Below are positions 7,681 to 19,509 of a stretch of DNA of 64,000 bases, piece after piece (positions within the stretch are counted from its first letter, which is position 1; the number at the start of each line of letters is the position of its first letter). The notes under the pieces are model-generated. The model was not told where the DNA came from. It saw nothing but the letters and a program-made list of their open reading frames with translations, and did not search any database. Source of the DNA: Candidatus Sumerlaeota bacterium (GTDB taxonomy: Bacteria > Sumerlaeota > Sumerlaeia > SLMS01 > JAHLLQ01). Both the position numbers and the translations under genes were made by a program. The stretch lies in assembly GCA_030156535.1 (NCBI GenBank), contig JASGMJ010000026.1, positions 1 to 64,000 of the forward strand. The letters run 5' to 3'.

Positions 7681-9282
7681 TCAGCCGCGGTTGCGCTTCG
7701 TTGCCTGAATGCAGACGCGCTTGGAGATGATGACGGACGTGCCTTCGTGGGCGAGTTCGCGCTCCAGAACTTCAACGTTCTTCTCGTGCTGGTTCTTCAG
7801 GGGCGTGACGACGTGGAAGTGTTCGGGATCCACGCCCAGCCCGAGCACAAGGCGTTCGAGCCGCCCCGTCGCAATGGAGTCCTGCGCGCCCGTCATGGCC
7901 GTCGCCTCGTTGTCGAGAATCAGCACGGTGATCGGCGAATTCTCGTAGATCGCATCGAGCAAACCCGTAATGCCGGAATGCGTGAACGTGGAATCGCCAA
8001 TGACGGCGACGACGGGACGCACGCCGGCGTCGGCCGCGCCCTTGGCCATCGTGATCGAGGCCCCCATGTCCACGCACGAGTTGATCGCGTCGAACGGCGG
8101 CAGCGCGCCGAGCGTGTAGCAGCCGATGTCGGAGAAGACACGGCTCATGGCGCGGTTCTCGAGTGCCTTGTTGAGAAACAGATAACTGTCGGTGTGCGGG
8201 CATCCCTTGCAAAGGCTCGGCGGACGCATCGCCACGACATCGGGGACGGAGAAGTGCGCTGCCGTGTCAAAGCCCAGTGCCGCGCCGACGCTGTCGGGAG
8301 ACAACTCGCCCGTGCGGGGCAACGCGCCGCTCAGGCGCCCGCGCACTTTCAGCCCCATGTCCACGATGCCGCGCAACATTTCCTCGATGAATGGATAGCC
8401 CTCCTCAATCACCAGGAGTTCGTCGCATTCCCGCGCCAGCCGCGTGATCATTTCCCCGGGCACGGGGTACTGGCTGACGCGGACAACCGGATGCGGGAAC
8501 TGCGTGCCGCCGTAGATTTCCTTGAGATAGTTGAACGCGACGCCCGCGACGATGATGCCGCAGGACTTGTCGGTACCATCGTAAGATTCATTCCACGTGG
8601 ATTCGAGAGAGAGCGAGCGCAGACGCACCTGCTTGTCGAGAAGGGCCACGTAGTTGCGGCGCGCATTGGCGGGCAAGAGGATGAACTGGCGCTTGTTGGT
8701 GGGAAAGACAACCTTTCCTTTTGGCAGAACGGGCTGGCGGCGGACTTCAGCACGCGAATGCGCGAGCCGCGTCGTCAGGCGCAGCATCACGGGAAGCGCC
8801 AGTTCCTCGGACATCTTGAAGGCCGCGTACGTCATGTCGTACGCTTCCTGCTGGCTGGCAGGTTCGAGAAGCGGCACGTGCGCAAAGCGCGCGTAGTAGC
8901 GGCTGTCCTGTTCGTTCTGACTGGAGTGCATCGAGGGATCGTCGGCAACGACGACCAGCATGCCACCGTTCACACCAGTGATCGCGGAGTTCACGAAGGC
9001 GTCGGATGCAACGTTGAGCCCGACGTGCTTCATCGTCACCATCGAGCGCAGACCGCAATAGGACATGCCAAGCGCCTCCTCCATCGCGGTCTTTTCGTTG
9101 GCGCTCCATTCACGATGGACGTTGCCGGCCAAGGCTTCGGGCGCCTTCTGAATGTACTCGATGATCTCGGTGGAGGGCGTGCCGGGATAGCCATAGGCGC
9201 CGGACAGGCCAGCGTCGAGAGCGGCTTGTGCAATGGCCTCGTCGCCGAGGAGGAGCGTGCCTTGTTCGATGAGGGCGGTCAT
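7681..9282 (-). CDS. iorA: Indolepyruvate:ferredoxin oxidoreductase, alpha subunit lacking ferredoxin domain
   Basis: This 533-residue protein shows IorA features: an N-terminal pyrimidine-binding domain (GAYGYPGTPSTEIIEYIQ), the CKGCPHTDSYLF cluster, and a TPP-binding domain (VVAVIGDSTFTHSGITGLLD). Typical IorA proteins exceed 600 residues and end in a domain with two 4Fe-4S clusters. Here the chain stops just after the TPP-domain end (VIISKRVCIQATKRNRG). Only 25 nt separate it from iorB, with no cysteine-rich frame between. Electron transfer must therefore use another route, or a separate ferredoxin. It is co-directional with two PaaK-type ligases. The ATG at 9282 opens the family-typical N-terminus. 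Confidence 0.93.
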   Translation of the reverse strand: MTALIEQGTLLLGDEAIAQAALDAGLSGAYGYPGTPSTEIIEYIQKAPEALAGNVHREWSANEKTAMEEALGMSYCGLRSMVTMKHVGLNVASDAFVNSAITGVNGGMLVVVADDPSMHSSQNEQDSRYYARFAHVPLLEPASQQEAYDMTYAAFKMSEELALPVMLRLTTRLAHSRAEVRRQPVLPKGKVVFPTNKRQFILLPANARRNYVALLDKQVRLRSLSLESTWNESYDGTDKSCGIIVAGVAFNYLKEIYGGTQFPHPVVRVSQYPVPGEMITRLARECDELLVIEEGYPFIEEMLRGIVDMGLKVRGRLSGALPRTGELSPDSVGAALGFDTAAHFSVPDVVAMRPPSLCKGCPHTDSYLFLNKALENRAMSRVFSDIGCYTLGALPPFDAINSCVDMGASITMAKGAADAGVRPVVAVIGDSTFTHSGITGLLDAIYENSPITVLILDNEATAMTGAQDSIATGRLERLVLGLGVDPEHFHVVTPLKNQHEKNVEVLERELAHEGTSVIISKRVCIQATKRNRG

Positions 9283-9310
9283 GGGAGGAGAATCCTGGAG
9301 GAAAGTTTTT

Positions 9311-9350
9311 CAGTTCTCAGTGTTCAGTTTTCAGTCTTCAGTTTTCAGTG
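9311..9350. repeat. Intergenic tandem heptanucleotide repeat, CAGTNNT type
   Basis: Five 7-nt units (CAGTTCT, CAGTGTT, CAGTTTT, CAGTCTT, CAGTTTT) and a partial sixth lie in tandem between iorA and the paaK gene upstream of it. Shorter related stretches occur in the gap after the ACT gene start (about 11244-11258) and after the glycosidase gene (about 37164-37185, CGGTTCT/TCGGTTC form). The role is unknown. Confidence 0.75.
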
Positions 9351-9421
9351 AAGCTGTATGGTGCTTGTTGATTGGTCTTGGATGTGTTGCTGGTGCCGGG
9401 AAAAATAAGGGACGGAGTCAC

Positions 9422-10774
9422 CTAGTTCTTTGGGATTTCGCTGTTCCGCAGGTCGAGAACGCGTTTGGCTTTTCCGGTGAAGCGTTCGAGGCTTCCGGGC
9501 TCGACGAGGGTGAGCTTGGCGCGAATGCCCAGGGCACTGTCGATCTTGCGCTGAAGGCGCTCGCGGATATCGTGCAGCTGACGCATCTGGTCGGAGAAGA
9601 GATACTCCGAAACTTCAATGCGCACTTCGAGCTGGTCCATCTGACGCTCGCGGGTGACAACGAGCAGGTAATGTGGCTGTGCATCCTCAAATTGCAGGAG
9701 CACGTGTTCAATCTGGCTGGGAAAGACGTTCACGCCGCGGATGATCAGCATGTCGTCTGTGCGGCCGGTGACCTTGGCCATGCGGCGCATGGTACGGCCG
9801 CAGGCGCATGGCTCGGAGTTCAGGCGGCTGATGTCGCGCGTGCGATAGCGAATGACTGGATTGGCCTTCTTGCTGAGTGTGGTGATAACAAGCTCGCCGA
9901 GTTCACCGATTGGTACGGGTTCGAGCGTGGTGGGATCGACAACTTCGACAAGGAAGTGGTCCTCGGCGATGTGCATGCCGTCCTGATACGGACATTCACC
10001 GCTGACACCGGGGCCGACGACTTCGCTGAGGCCATAGTTGTCGGTGGCAGTAATGCCGTAAAGCTCCTCGATCTTGGCGCGGATGGCGTGCGTCCAGAAC
10101 TCGCCGCCGAAGAAACCGAGGCGCAGCGCGAGTTGCTCCGGATCGACGCCGGCCTGCTTGAGCGCTTCTCCCAGATAGACGGCGTAGGTTGGTGTGCACA
10201 CGAGCGCCGTCGTGCCAAAGTCGCGCAGGATCATTATCTGGCGTTCGGTGTTGCCGCTCGACGCAGGGATCACCGTCGCGCCGACACGCTCGGCGCCATA
10301 GTGCAGGCCAAAGCCTCCCGTGAACAATCCATAGCCGAACGCGATCTGCACGATGTCCTCGTTGGTGAGCCCACCGGCAACAAGGAAGCGGGCGACGAGG
10401 TCGCTCCATACCTGCATGTCGTCACGAGTGTAGCCAACGACGGTCGGCTTGCCCGTCGTCCCCGTGGAAGCGTGCAGACGCACGACGTCCTTGAGCGGCG
10501 AAGCGAAGATGCCGAAAGGGTAGTTGTCACGCAGGTCGGCCTTGGTGGTGACGGGAAGGCGGCGTACGTCGTCGATCGTGCGAATCTGGCCGGGCTCAAC
10601 ACCTGCCTCGCGCATTTTCGCAGCGTAGTAGGGACAGTGTTGCCAGACGCGCTCGACCTGAAGGCGGAGGCGCTCGGCCTGCAAGGCTTCGAGCGCGCTG
10701 CGCTCCATGCACTCGCATTCGGGTTGCCAGATGCGAATGTCAGGTTTGCTTTTCTTTTCGATCATGGCGGGCAT
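9422..10774 (-). CDS. paaK: Phenylacetate-CoA ligase family protein (copy 1)
   Basis: This 450-residue AMP-forming ligase activates aryl-acetates with CoA and ATP in the cytoplasm. The adenylate-binding loop is [15 protein letters not shown]; later family motifs are ATDNYGLSEVVGPGV, RYRTRDIS and the hinge region [20 protein letters not shown], then a small C-terminal lid domain. It follows an ACT-domain gene by 13 nt and precedes iorA. With IorAB it could interconvert aryl-pyruvate, aryl-acetyl-CoA and aryl-acetate. If ligase runs backwards, ATP could be gained in amino-acid fermentation; direction cannot be told from sequence. It resembles but is clearly distinct from copy 2 at 11286-12590. 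Confidence 0.92.
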   Translation of the reverse strand: MPAMIEKKSKPDIRIWQPECECMERSALEALQAERLRLQVERVWQHCPYYAAKMREAGVEPGQIRTIDDVRRLPVTTKADLRDNYPFGIFASPLKDVVRLHASTGTTGKPTVVGYTRDDMQVWSDLVARFLVAGGLTNEDIVQIAFGYGLFTGGFGLHYGAERVGATVIPASSGNTERQIMILRDFGTTALVCTPTYAVYLGEALKQAGVDPEQLALRLGFFGGEFWTHAIRAKIEELYGITATDNYGLSEVVGPGVSGECPYQDGMHIAEDHFLVEVVDPTTLEPVPIGELGELVITTLSKKANPVIRYRTRDISRLNSEPCACGRTMRRMAKVTGRTDDMLIIRGVNVFPSQIEHVLLQFEDAQPHYLLVVTRERQMDQLEVRIEVSEYLFSDQMRQLHDIRERLQRKIDSALGIRAKLTLVEPGSLERFTGKAKRVLDLRNSEIPKN

Positions 10775-10787
10775 TTAGAGACGCTCC

Positions 10788-11219
10788 TCAAAGACTCAGA
10801 ACTTCCTGGCGCGAAAGGACGCGCACTCCGGCTCCCTGAAGGAGCCCGATTGCTCCGTCCAGATCGTCGAAGCGGAAGACGACGATCGCTTTGCCGCCGC
10901 ACTTCTCCACGAAAGCGTACATATATTCGACGTTGACGTTTTGCGCCTGGAGCGCTTCGAGCACGCTGGCCAGCCCGCCCGGCTCATCGGGAATCTGCAC
11001 AGCGACAACGTCGGTAACGTTGAACGTGAAACTGTTGGCCTTGAGCGCCTTCTTCGCCTCTTCGGGCTTGTCGACAATAAGGCGCAGAATGCCGAAATCG
11101 CTCGTGTCGGCCAGCGACAGGGCGCGGATGTTGATCCCCGTCGTGCCCAGCAGGCGCGCCACCGCCGCGAGTCGTCCCGCGCGGTTTTCCATGAAGATCG
11201 AGATCTGTTGAACCTTCAT
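10788..11219 (-). CDS. Tandem ACT-domain protein
   Basis: The 143 residues form two ACT-type regulatory domains: the first opens KVQQISIFMENRAGRLAAVA and includes LLGTTGINIRALS, the second contains IPDEPGGLASVLEALQAQNV. ACT domains bind amino acids as allosteric effectors. Stand-alone double-ACT proteins are common beside PaaK-type ligases and IorAB. A role in sensing aromatic amino acids or controlling the ligase is inferred from this context. It lies between two paaK genes in the same direction, 13 nt from the downstream copy and 66 nt from the upstream one. No catalytic domain is attached. Confidence 0.88.
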   Translation of the reverse strand: MKVQQISIFMENRAGRLAAVARLLGTTGINIRALSLADTSDFGILRLIVDKPEEAKKALKANSFTFNVTDVVAVQIPDEPGGLASVLEALQAQNVNVEYMYAFVEKCGGKAIVVFRFDDLDGAIGLLQGAGVRVLSRQEVLSL

Positions 11220-11285
11220 TGTGGGGCCTCCCTGGTGGAGAGTGGTCAGTAGTCAGTTGCTTGCGTGGTTCATGGTTCGCCTGCG

Positions 11286-12590
11286 TTAGTTCATGTCGCG
11301 TTTGTCGATCACGCGCTTGGCTTTCCCCTCGGAGCGTGGAATGCTCTTGGATTCAACGAGCGTGATCTTCGCCGTTACGTTCAGTGTCGAGTGAATGTCG
11401 TGGGCGATGCGCTTGCGCAGCCCCTCCATTTTCTTCACCTCGTCGGAGAACATGGTGGGGCTGACTTCCACCTGGATTTCGAGGTCGTCGAGCGTGCCAC
11501 GGCGGTCCACGATGATCTGATAATGCGGCTCGGCGCCCTCGATTTCGAGGAGCACGTGTTCGATCTGGCTGGGGAAGACGTTCACGCCGCGAATGATGAG
11601 CATGTCGTCCGTGCGTCCCGATACACGCTGCATCCGGGCAAACGTACGGCCGCAATCGCAGGGCCCGTGGTCGATCTCGGTGATGTCGCGCGTGCGATAG
11701 CGCAGCAGCGGCAGCCCTTCCTTGGTAAGATGCGTGAAGACGAGTTCACCCTTCTCGCCATCGGGGCACGGCTTGCCGGAAACGGGATCGATGATTTCGG
11801 GAAAGAAGTGGTCTTCGAAGACGTGGAGGCCGCGATGCGCGAGGCACTCGCTCGACACACCGGGTCCGATGACTTCGCTGAGGCCGTAGATGTCGATCGC
11901 CGTGATGCCCAGGCGTTCCTCGATGGCCTTGCGCATGGAGGTGGACCACGGTTCGGCGCCGAAGTAGCCAGCCTTCAGGCCGAGCGAGCGCAGGTCGAAG
12001 CCCTCTTCCTCGGCCACCTCGGCCAGCAGCAACGCATAGGACGGCGTACAGCAGATGTGCGTCGTTCCAAAGTCCCTCATGATCATCAGCTGGCGTTTGC
12101 TGTTGCCGCCCGACATCGGAATCGCCATCGCGCCAAGCCGCTCGACGCCGTAGTGCATCCCGAGTCCGCCGGTGAACAGGCCGTAGCCGTAGGCGACCTG
12201 AACGACGGACGTGCGGTCGGCCCCGCCGCAAACCAGTGTGCGGGCACAACAGTCCGCCCACAAATTAATGTCAGCTTTAGTATAACCGACAACGGTGGGC
12301 TTGCCCGTGGTGCCGGAGGAGGCGTGGCTGCGGACAATCTCGCTCAGCGGCTTGGCGTACAAGCCGAACGGGTAGTTGTCGCGGAAGTCTTCCTTCGTGG
12401 TGAACGGGAGCTTGACGATGTCGTCGATCGTGCGGATGTCGGAGGGGTGAACGCCGGCCTCGTCGAGCTTGCGCTTATAGAAGGGGACGTCGCGGTAGAC
12501 GCGGGCGACAACGGCGCGCAGGCGCTCGCCCTGAACATCGCGAAGCTGCTCGCGGGACATTGTTTCCTGCAGGGGTTGAAGAAACTTCAT
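11286..12590 (-). CDS. paaK: Phenylacetate-CoA ligase family protein (copy 2)
   Basis: This 434-residue ligase has the [19 protein letters not shown] adenylate loop, [38 protein letters not shown] and [20 protein letters not shown]. The ATG at 12590 gives the usual PaaK start ([16 protein letters not shown]); a longer 19-residue extension has no family support. It is the first gene of the aryl-acid operon. Two ligases around one IorAB suggest different substrate ranges, for example indole- and phenylacetate, which is inference. A hairpin (12632-12662) lies about 40 nt upstream and could be the terminator of topA or a leader element of this operon. Confidence 0.92.
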   Translation of the reverse strand: MKFLQPLQETMSREQLRDVQGERLRAVVARVYRDVPFYKRKLDEAGVHPSDIRTIDDIVKLPFTTKEDFRDNYPFGLYAKPLSEIVRSHASSGTTGKPTVVGYTKADINLWADCCARTLVCGGADRTSVVQVAYGYGLFTGGLGMHYGVERLGAMAIPMSGGNSKRQLMIMRDFGTTHICCTPSYALLLAEVAEEEGFDLRSLGLKAGYFGAEPWSTSMRKAIEERLGITAIDIYGLSEVIGPGVSSECLAHRGLHVFEDHFFPEIIDPVSGKPCPDGEKGELVFTHLTKEGLPLLRYRTRDITEIDHGPCDCGRTFARMQRVSGRTDDMLIIRGVNVFPSQIEHVLLEIEGAEPHYQIIVDRRGTLDDLEIQVEVSPTMFSDEVKKMEGLRKRIAHDIHSTLNVTAKITLVESKSIPRSEGKAKRVIDKRDMN

Positions 12591-12934
12591 GGGGTGGGCT
12601 CCCGTGGTGATGCGTCCTCGGGGATGAAGAAGCCCGCTCGGGGCCATGTCCCTCGAGCGGGCCTTCGGTTCCTCCCGAACTCTCTAGGGTCGGGTGTGTG
12701 TCACTCCCTCCCGGCCAAATATGGAGAAAGCTGACACCGATTGTCCGAATGGACGCAAGGGAAATTTGCCCCGAAGCGGCAGGCGAGCACCACGAAGGCA
12801 ACCGTCTTCACCAGGGGCCAGGGCGGGCCAAGCGGGAGAAGCAGGAACCACGAATTGCACGAATCGGCAGGAACAACACCGAATGCAAACGGCAGCCGCC
12901 ACCAATCCAGAGGTGGAGTTCCGCCGGGAGCGGA
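12591..12934 (-). other. Intergenic region between topA and the paaK operon, with hairpin
   Basis: No gene is visible. Positions 12632-12643 pair with 12651-12662 (GCCCGCTCG / CGAGCGGGC core, one G-T wobble, 7-nt loop). On the minus strand this lies about 270 nt after topA and about 40 nt before the downstream paaK start. A short direct repeat (CACGAATTG / CACGAATCG) lies near 12850. No riboswitch class was recognised. Confidence 0.5.
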
Positions 12935-15676
<2,742 letters not shown>

Positions 15677-15906
15677 GGGTACCGGGAAGGCCGTGGAATG
15701 GGGTGCAAAGAGGGCGGGCGGCGGCGGGAGCACGCAGGCTCCCGGGCTGGTTGCAGGCCTGAGGGCCTGCCGCACCGGGGGGCAAGGCCAAGCGGAGCCC
15801 TCCGCCTGTGGCAAGGAAAAACGGCCGGAGGCGGCGGGGGCGGGGCTGATCAGCCCCCAGTGAATGCTCGTGATGATTCGGGACTCAAGGCCAACACTGC
15901 ACACAG

Positions 15907-17214
15907 TTATGTGAGTGCCATGTCTGTCGACAAGGCATAAAGCACAGGCAGTTGCTTTCGCTTTATTCGGAATTGATTTCGCCGCTTTAGTTTCGGCCTT
16001 TGGCTCGTTGCATTCTCCAGCTTTATTCCCGGGTCGTAGAAGACGATCCCTGACGCCATAGCCTTGAGGAATCGCAGGAAGTCCGTGCCTACGCAAAGCA
16101 GAACAGGCGAGCCGTAGCGATATTCCCGTTCCGGAGTTGTCCGGGTTTCTGAGGGTACGTACACCGCGCGCTCATGTTTCCTTTGCCAGTGGGAAATCAA
16201 TCCAGAGTAGTGCCACACCGCTGCAACTTCATCGTTGTCGGCGATCAGAGTGATACCTCTGGAAGGATCGTCGATCTTCTGGGTATCGGAGTTGTAACCG
16301 TCCAGCACCAAGGTCAATCCCGTCAGTGGCGCTCGCTTCCCTGCGCGAAAAGTCCCACCGAAATTCATCCTGTCTGGGCGCCCACGCATGTCGGAATAAC
16401 CAAATCTTCGCACGAAAGCCTCAGCGCCTTCCTCTTGATAAACCCCGCCAGTGGGTTCAGGAGTCATTAGAGTAATGGGAGATCCGGAATAGGGACTTGC
16501 AAAATTAGAGACTCCGTGTTGCTTGACTTCCCATCCGAGGAAATCCGGTTCCGAGTATCCATTTGGTGATATGCCTAGTTCCGCTTCGAGCGTATATCCA
16601 CCACAATTCGGCGCCTTGCACGCCGCCAGGGTTCCATCCGGCCTAAGGCGCTTGGAGCGAATCCATCCCTTGTTATGGATTCTGGTAAGTTCCTCTATCA
16701 AGATCGATTGTGAATCGATGGCCCGAAGGGGCACTTCCTCAAAGACTCCCACTTGACGCAAACCCGAGAGCCCCAAGAGCTCTTTCGTCACAGGATGTCC
16801 TGCTTCTCCAGCCCAAGCCAAGACTTTGCCGACAGACGATATGCCGAATAGTATCACTCTACCGATATTACGACTTGTCATGATACTTGACGGAGGCTTT
16901 GAACAACCTCTCAGGAAACCTGACATTCTCACTTCTGGATACTGCGGGTAGAGAATCAACTGAGCGCCGGGCGCCGGATACTCCTTCCCTTCTTCATCGA
17001 TCCAAGAAAGATCTATTGAAGCTCTAAGAATAGGACTTCCTTTTGTCGTAACATCTCGCACGCCCTTATTGGGAATAACATTCAGAGCTTCAAATCCCGG
17101 TCCAAGATAGACTTGATTTTTTGAGTTATCGTTAGGCGCCAATCGCTTCATGTAAAGTCGATCAGCGCCGGATTTGCACATCACTTGGCAAAGCTGTTCA
17201 AGATTTAGGCTCAC
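15907..17214 (-). CDS. MvaI/BcnI-family type II restriction endonuclease (predicted)
   Basis: This 435-residue protein carries the MvaI/BcnI-type catalytic block: GYTLEAELGISPNGYSEPDF followed by LGWEVKQHG, giving the acidic residues and E-x-K expected of a PD-(D/E)xK nuclease (about residues 215-245). The GTG at 17214 is used, so the gene overlaps vsr by 17 nt and is translationally linked to it. It is encoded beside a C5-cytosine methyltransferase and Vsr, so its target should be the methylated sequence, probably of CCNGG/CCWGG type as for family relatives. A separate domain fills the first 190 residues. The region is poorer in GC than its neighbours, suggesting acquisition by transfer. Confidence 0.8.
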   Translation of the reverse strand: MSLNLEQLCQVMCKSGADRLYMKRLAPNDNSKNQVYLGPGFEALNVIPNKGVRDVTTKGSPILRASIDLSWIDEEGKEYPAPGAQLILYPQYPEVRMSGFLRGCSKPPSSIMTSRNIGRVILFGISSVGKVLAWAGEAGHPVTKELLGLSGLRQVGVFEEVPLRAIDSQSILIEELTRIHNKGWIRSKRLRPDGTLAACKAPNCGGYTLEAELGISPNGYSEPDFLGWEVKQHGVSNFASPYSGSPITLMTPEPTGGVYQEEGAEAFVRRFGYSDMRGRPDRMNFGGTFRAGKRAPLTGLTLVLDGYNSDTQKIDDPSRGITLIADNDEVAAVWHYSGLISHWQRKHERAVYVPSETRTTPEREYRYGSPVLLCVGTDFLRFLKAMASGIVFYDPGIKLENATSQRPKLKRRNQFRIKRKQLPVLYALSTDMALT

Positions 17215-17680
17215 AACTTAGTCCTCCATGATACCCCCTCAAATTCTTATGCACTTTATCGGAAAGAATCCAATCCGCGACCGAGTCAATCAATTTGGCG
17301 AATTCTCCGTCTGCTTGATTTCGTATGGCACATTCCCAAACGACGAGTGTTCGCCATCCCATTGATTGAAGAGTTTCAAGTTGTATAGAGTCTCGCATAC
17401 GATTTGATTCTATCTTTTTTTTCCAAAAATCGCGTCTAGATTTTGGCATACGAAACAAATGGCAATCATGGCCATGCCAGAAACATCCGTGCACAAATAT
17501 GACGGCGCTATACTTCGGCAAAACCAAGTCAGGCTTCCCAGGCATTCCTTTCCCGTGAAGTCTATACCGAAATCCGCGAGCATGGAGTGCCTTTCTAACG
17601 GACATCTCTATCGCCGTGTCCTTGCTGTGCACTCGAGACATCATCTCGCTTCTTGTTGTTGGAGAAAAAAAGTCAGCCAT
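17198..17680 (-). CDS. vsr: Very short patch repair endonuclease
   Basis: A 160-residue Vsr protein nicks next to the T of T:G mismatches that arise when 5-methylcytosine deaminates. Conserved elements seen are [16 protein letters not shown], the catalytic-core stretch [20 protein letters not shown] with HGHDC, and [13 protein letters not shown]. The ATG at 17680 gives the family-typical start ([15 protein letters not shown]) and overlaps the methyltransferase stop by 8 nt; the nuclease gene overlaps its own 3' end. Its presence implies that the neighbouring enzyme makes 5-methylcytosine in a site Vsr can repair. Confidence 0.95.
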   Translation of the reverse strand: MADFFSPTTRSEMMSRVHSKDTAIEMSVRKALHARGFRYRLHGKGMPGKPDLVLPKYSAVIFVHGCFWHGHDCHLFRMPKSRRDFWKKKIESNRMRDSIQLETLQSMGWRTLVVWECAIRNQADGEFAKLIDSVADWILSDKVHKNLRGYHGGLSCEPKS

Positions 17681-18986
17681 AGGAAGCTTCAGCTTCGGAC
17701 GTGGTAAATAGGTCTCGTTCTCTTGGCTCAGTAGGCTTTCCTTCTTTGAGGGAAATGACATGAGGCATCATTAATTTGGCAATAGCAGATACGACGGGAA
17801 CAACAACAGCGTTTCCAAACTGTCTATATGCCTGCGTGTCAGATACTGGTATCTTGAAGTTTGGTCTCCCAAGAGAATCGAACCCCATTAAGCGAGCACA
17901 TTCACGTGGAGTCAACCTTCTCGGGCGCTTACCCCCCCCCTGGCGAATCAGGATTTCGGAACCGTCTTTGTGATATCTTGCCGACAAAGTCCTCGCCGTG
18001 TCGCCGGGGCCAACAAGTCCAAACCCAAAGCCATTTCCCTTCCTACGATGTTTCTCAGCGTAAGCCTGTAGGTAGTTCCATAGGTTTTCCGTTAACGTGT
18101 AGCGATCAGCTACTTTTGCCATCCGACCAGTCGTGTAGGGAAACTCCTCCTCTTCACTGCCGTCTTCCGGATGAAATATCGCACTCAGTTTTGGCCATTT
18201 ATGCTCTGGAGGGAACGACAAATCTCTAAAGTCGAAACCGGTCTGCTCTCTAAACCCCACAATAAAAATCCGTTCCCTGTGTTGGGGAACAAACGGCTTA
18301 GCGTCCACGACACGCCACTGTATATGATAACCCAATTCTTCTTCGAGCGTTCTACGAATCACCTCAAAAGTTCGACCCCGATCATGTCCGATCAAATTCT
18401 TTACGTTTTCCAAGAGGAATGCCGGAGGACGATGGTGTTTCAGAATCCGCGCTACGTCGAAGAAGAGAGTTCCCTGAGCCTCACATGCGAAGCCGTGTGG
18501 TCTACCCAAGGCGTTTTTCTTTGATACCCCGGCAATGGAAAAAGGCTGGCAGGGAAAGCCCGCTACCAGAATGTCGTGCGCGGGAATGCTTGTCTCATGG
18601 ACCTCAGTAAGGTCTCCTGCGAACATGTGCTCTTGTGGAAAGTTGCATCGGTAGGTCTTCACAGAGAAAGGGTTGTATTCTGAAGTGAAGACACACTTTC
18701 CACCGGCAGACTCGAATCCCAGCCTCATTCCTCCAATCCCTGCAAAAAGATCAATGAAGCTCACTCCGCTTTGCATGACGACGCCATAGGCTGCTTGGTC
18801 CTCGCAAAGTCGGGTAAGCGTCTCTATCACTGCCTTTCGGGGAACGGTTTCTCCGTTTTCCCAACGATAGACGGTTCTGGGAGTGTACCCTGTAAGGTCG
18901 GCCGCCTGTTCGATAGTGAGACCTGCTCTCTGGCGAAGGCTTGTGAATCTGGCTTTCATGGGGAGTCCTGGGACAAATTTTGACAT
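17673..18986 (-). CDS. C5-cytosine DNA methyltransferase with N-terminal HTH
   Basis: This 437-residue protein has an XRE-like helix-turn-helix (about residues 14-55, [20 protein letters not shown]) ahead of a C5-methyltransferase. Motif I is [16 protein letters not shown]; the catalytic Cys is C146 in [14 protein letters not shown], the [11 protein letters not shown] motif and a C-terminal [11 protein letters not shown] motif are present. It methylates DNA to protect it from the nuclease encoded two genes downstream. Methyltransferases with such an HTH (EcoRII/SsoII group) can repress their own promoter, and an inverted repeat lies 11 nt upstream. ATGs at 18986 and 18959 are both possible starts. 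Confidence 0.93.
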   Translation of the reverse strand: MSKFVPGLPMKARFTSLRQRAGLTIEQAADLTGYTPRTVYRWENGETVPRKAVIETLTRLCEDQAAYGVVMQSGVSFIDLFAGIGGMRLGFESAGGKCVFTSEYNPFSVKTYRCNFPQEHMFAGDLTEVHETSIPAHDILVAGFPCQPFSIAGVSKKNALGRPHGFACEAQGTLFFDVARILKHHRPPAFLLENVKNLIGHDRGRTFEVIRRTLEEELGYHIQWRVVDAKPFVPQHRERIFIVGFREQTGFDFRDLSFPPEHKWPKLSAIFHPEDGSEEEEFPYTTGRMAKVADRYTLTENLWNYLQAYAEKHRRKGNGFGFGLVGPGDTARTLSARYHKDGSEILIRQGGGKRPRRLTPRECARLMGFDSLGRPNFKIPVSDTQAYRQFGNAVVVPVVSAIAKLMMPHVISLKEGKPTEPRERDLFTTSEAEASYG

Positions 18987-18996
18987 AACGGCGCAA

Positions 18997-19014
18997 CCTG
19001 TCCCTCAAAACAGG
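18997..19014. promoter_or_regulatory. Possible operator upstream of the HTH-methyltransferase
   Basis: CCTGT (18997-19001) and ACAGG (19010-19014) form an inverted repeat with an 8-nt spacer, 11 nt before the methyltransferase start. It is a candidate self-regulatory site for the N-terminal HTH. Short arms make this tentative. Confidence 0.35.
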
Positions 19015-19076
19015 CATAGACGCAAGAGTTTTCGTAATTTCTTTGCCACCTGAGGCGCCATCTGCTCCCCCGCCCT

Positions 19077-19508
19077 CTACTCGTCCCTCCGTGGTTCCAC
19101 GCGGGGGGTGACGGTGGGGATGCCGGCCTGGCGGCAGATGTCCGCGGCGGTGAAGAAGCGCTGCACCGCGATGCCCGCGTCGGATTCGACGACGGCCTCG
19201 GCGACCTTGTCCTCCTGAACGAGCCGGATCAGGCGATTGCGCAGGTCGATGTCGTCGACGGCCGTGCCGTCGAGCAGTGTCCGGCCGTCGGCCGCCAGCG
19301 TAATCACGGGCACCGTCTTGTCCACCGTGCGCGTCTCCCCCGTGGCCGCGGAGGGGAGCGTCACTTCCAGGTACTGCGGCTTCTCGCGGATCGACGTGGC
19401 GAGCAGGAAGAAGAAGATCAGGTTGAAGATAATATCGAGCAGCGGCGTCAGATTGAGCGACGTGCCCAGCCCGGTCATGCGCTTGGAGATGGCGCGGCGG
19501 CGTGCCAT
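19077..19508 (-). CDS. exbD: ExbD/TolR-family biopolymer transport protein
   Basis: A 143-residue protein with a short basic cytoplasmic N-terminus, one membrane span carrying the essential acidic residue (LTPLLDIIFNLIFFFLLATS) and a periplasmic domain. With the MotA/TolQ/ExbB protein encoded just upstream it forms the proton-driven energiser of outer-membrane transport (TonB) or envelope constriction (Tol). No TonB or TolA gene is visible nearby, so the partner system is undecided. It starts 1 nt after the ExbB stop, so the two are co-translated. Confidence 0.9.
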   Translation of the reverse strand: MARRRAISKRMTGLGTSLNLTPLLDIIFNLIFFFLLATSIREKPQYLEVTLPSAATGETRTVDKTVPVITLAADGRTLLDGTAVDDIDLRNRLIRLVQEDKVAEAVVESDAGIAVQRFFTAADICRQAGIPTVTPRVEPRRDE

Positions 19509-19509
19509 G

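Noticed and set aside
12591-12700. Riboswitch or T-box leader before the paaK operon
   Set aside because: Only a plain 12-bp hairpin is visible and no known aptamer core was recognised.
7747-12734. Long plus-strand frames opposite iorA, paaK copies and the ACT gene
   Set aside because: Antisense shadows. The minus-strand proteins have clear family motifs, and the plus-strand ones have none.
15753-15770. GCAGGCC / GGCCTGC hairpin as terminator of the restriction cassette
   Set aside because: It is short, far from the stop and close to the topA start, so its role is unclear and I did not list it.
15677-16096. N-terminal extension of topA beyond the family start
   Set aside because: It runs into the 3' part of the restriction-endonuclease gene, and the TOPRIM start MSKLVIVESPAKAKTI is at 15676.
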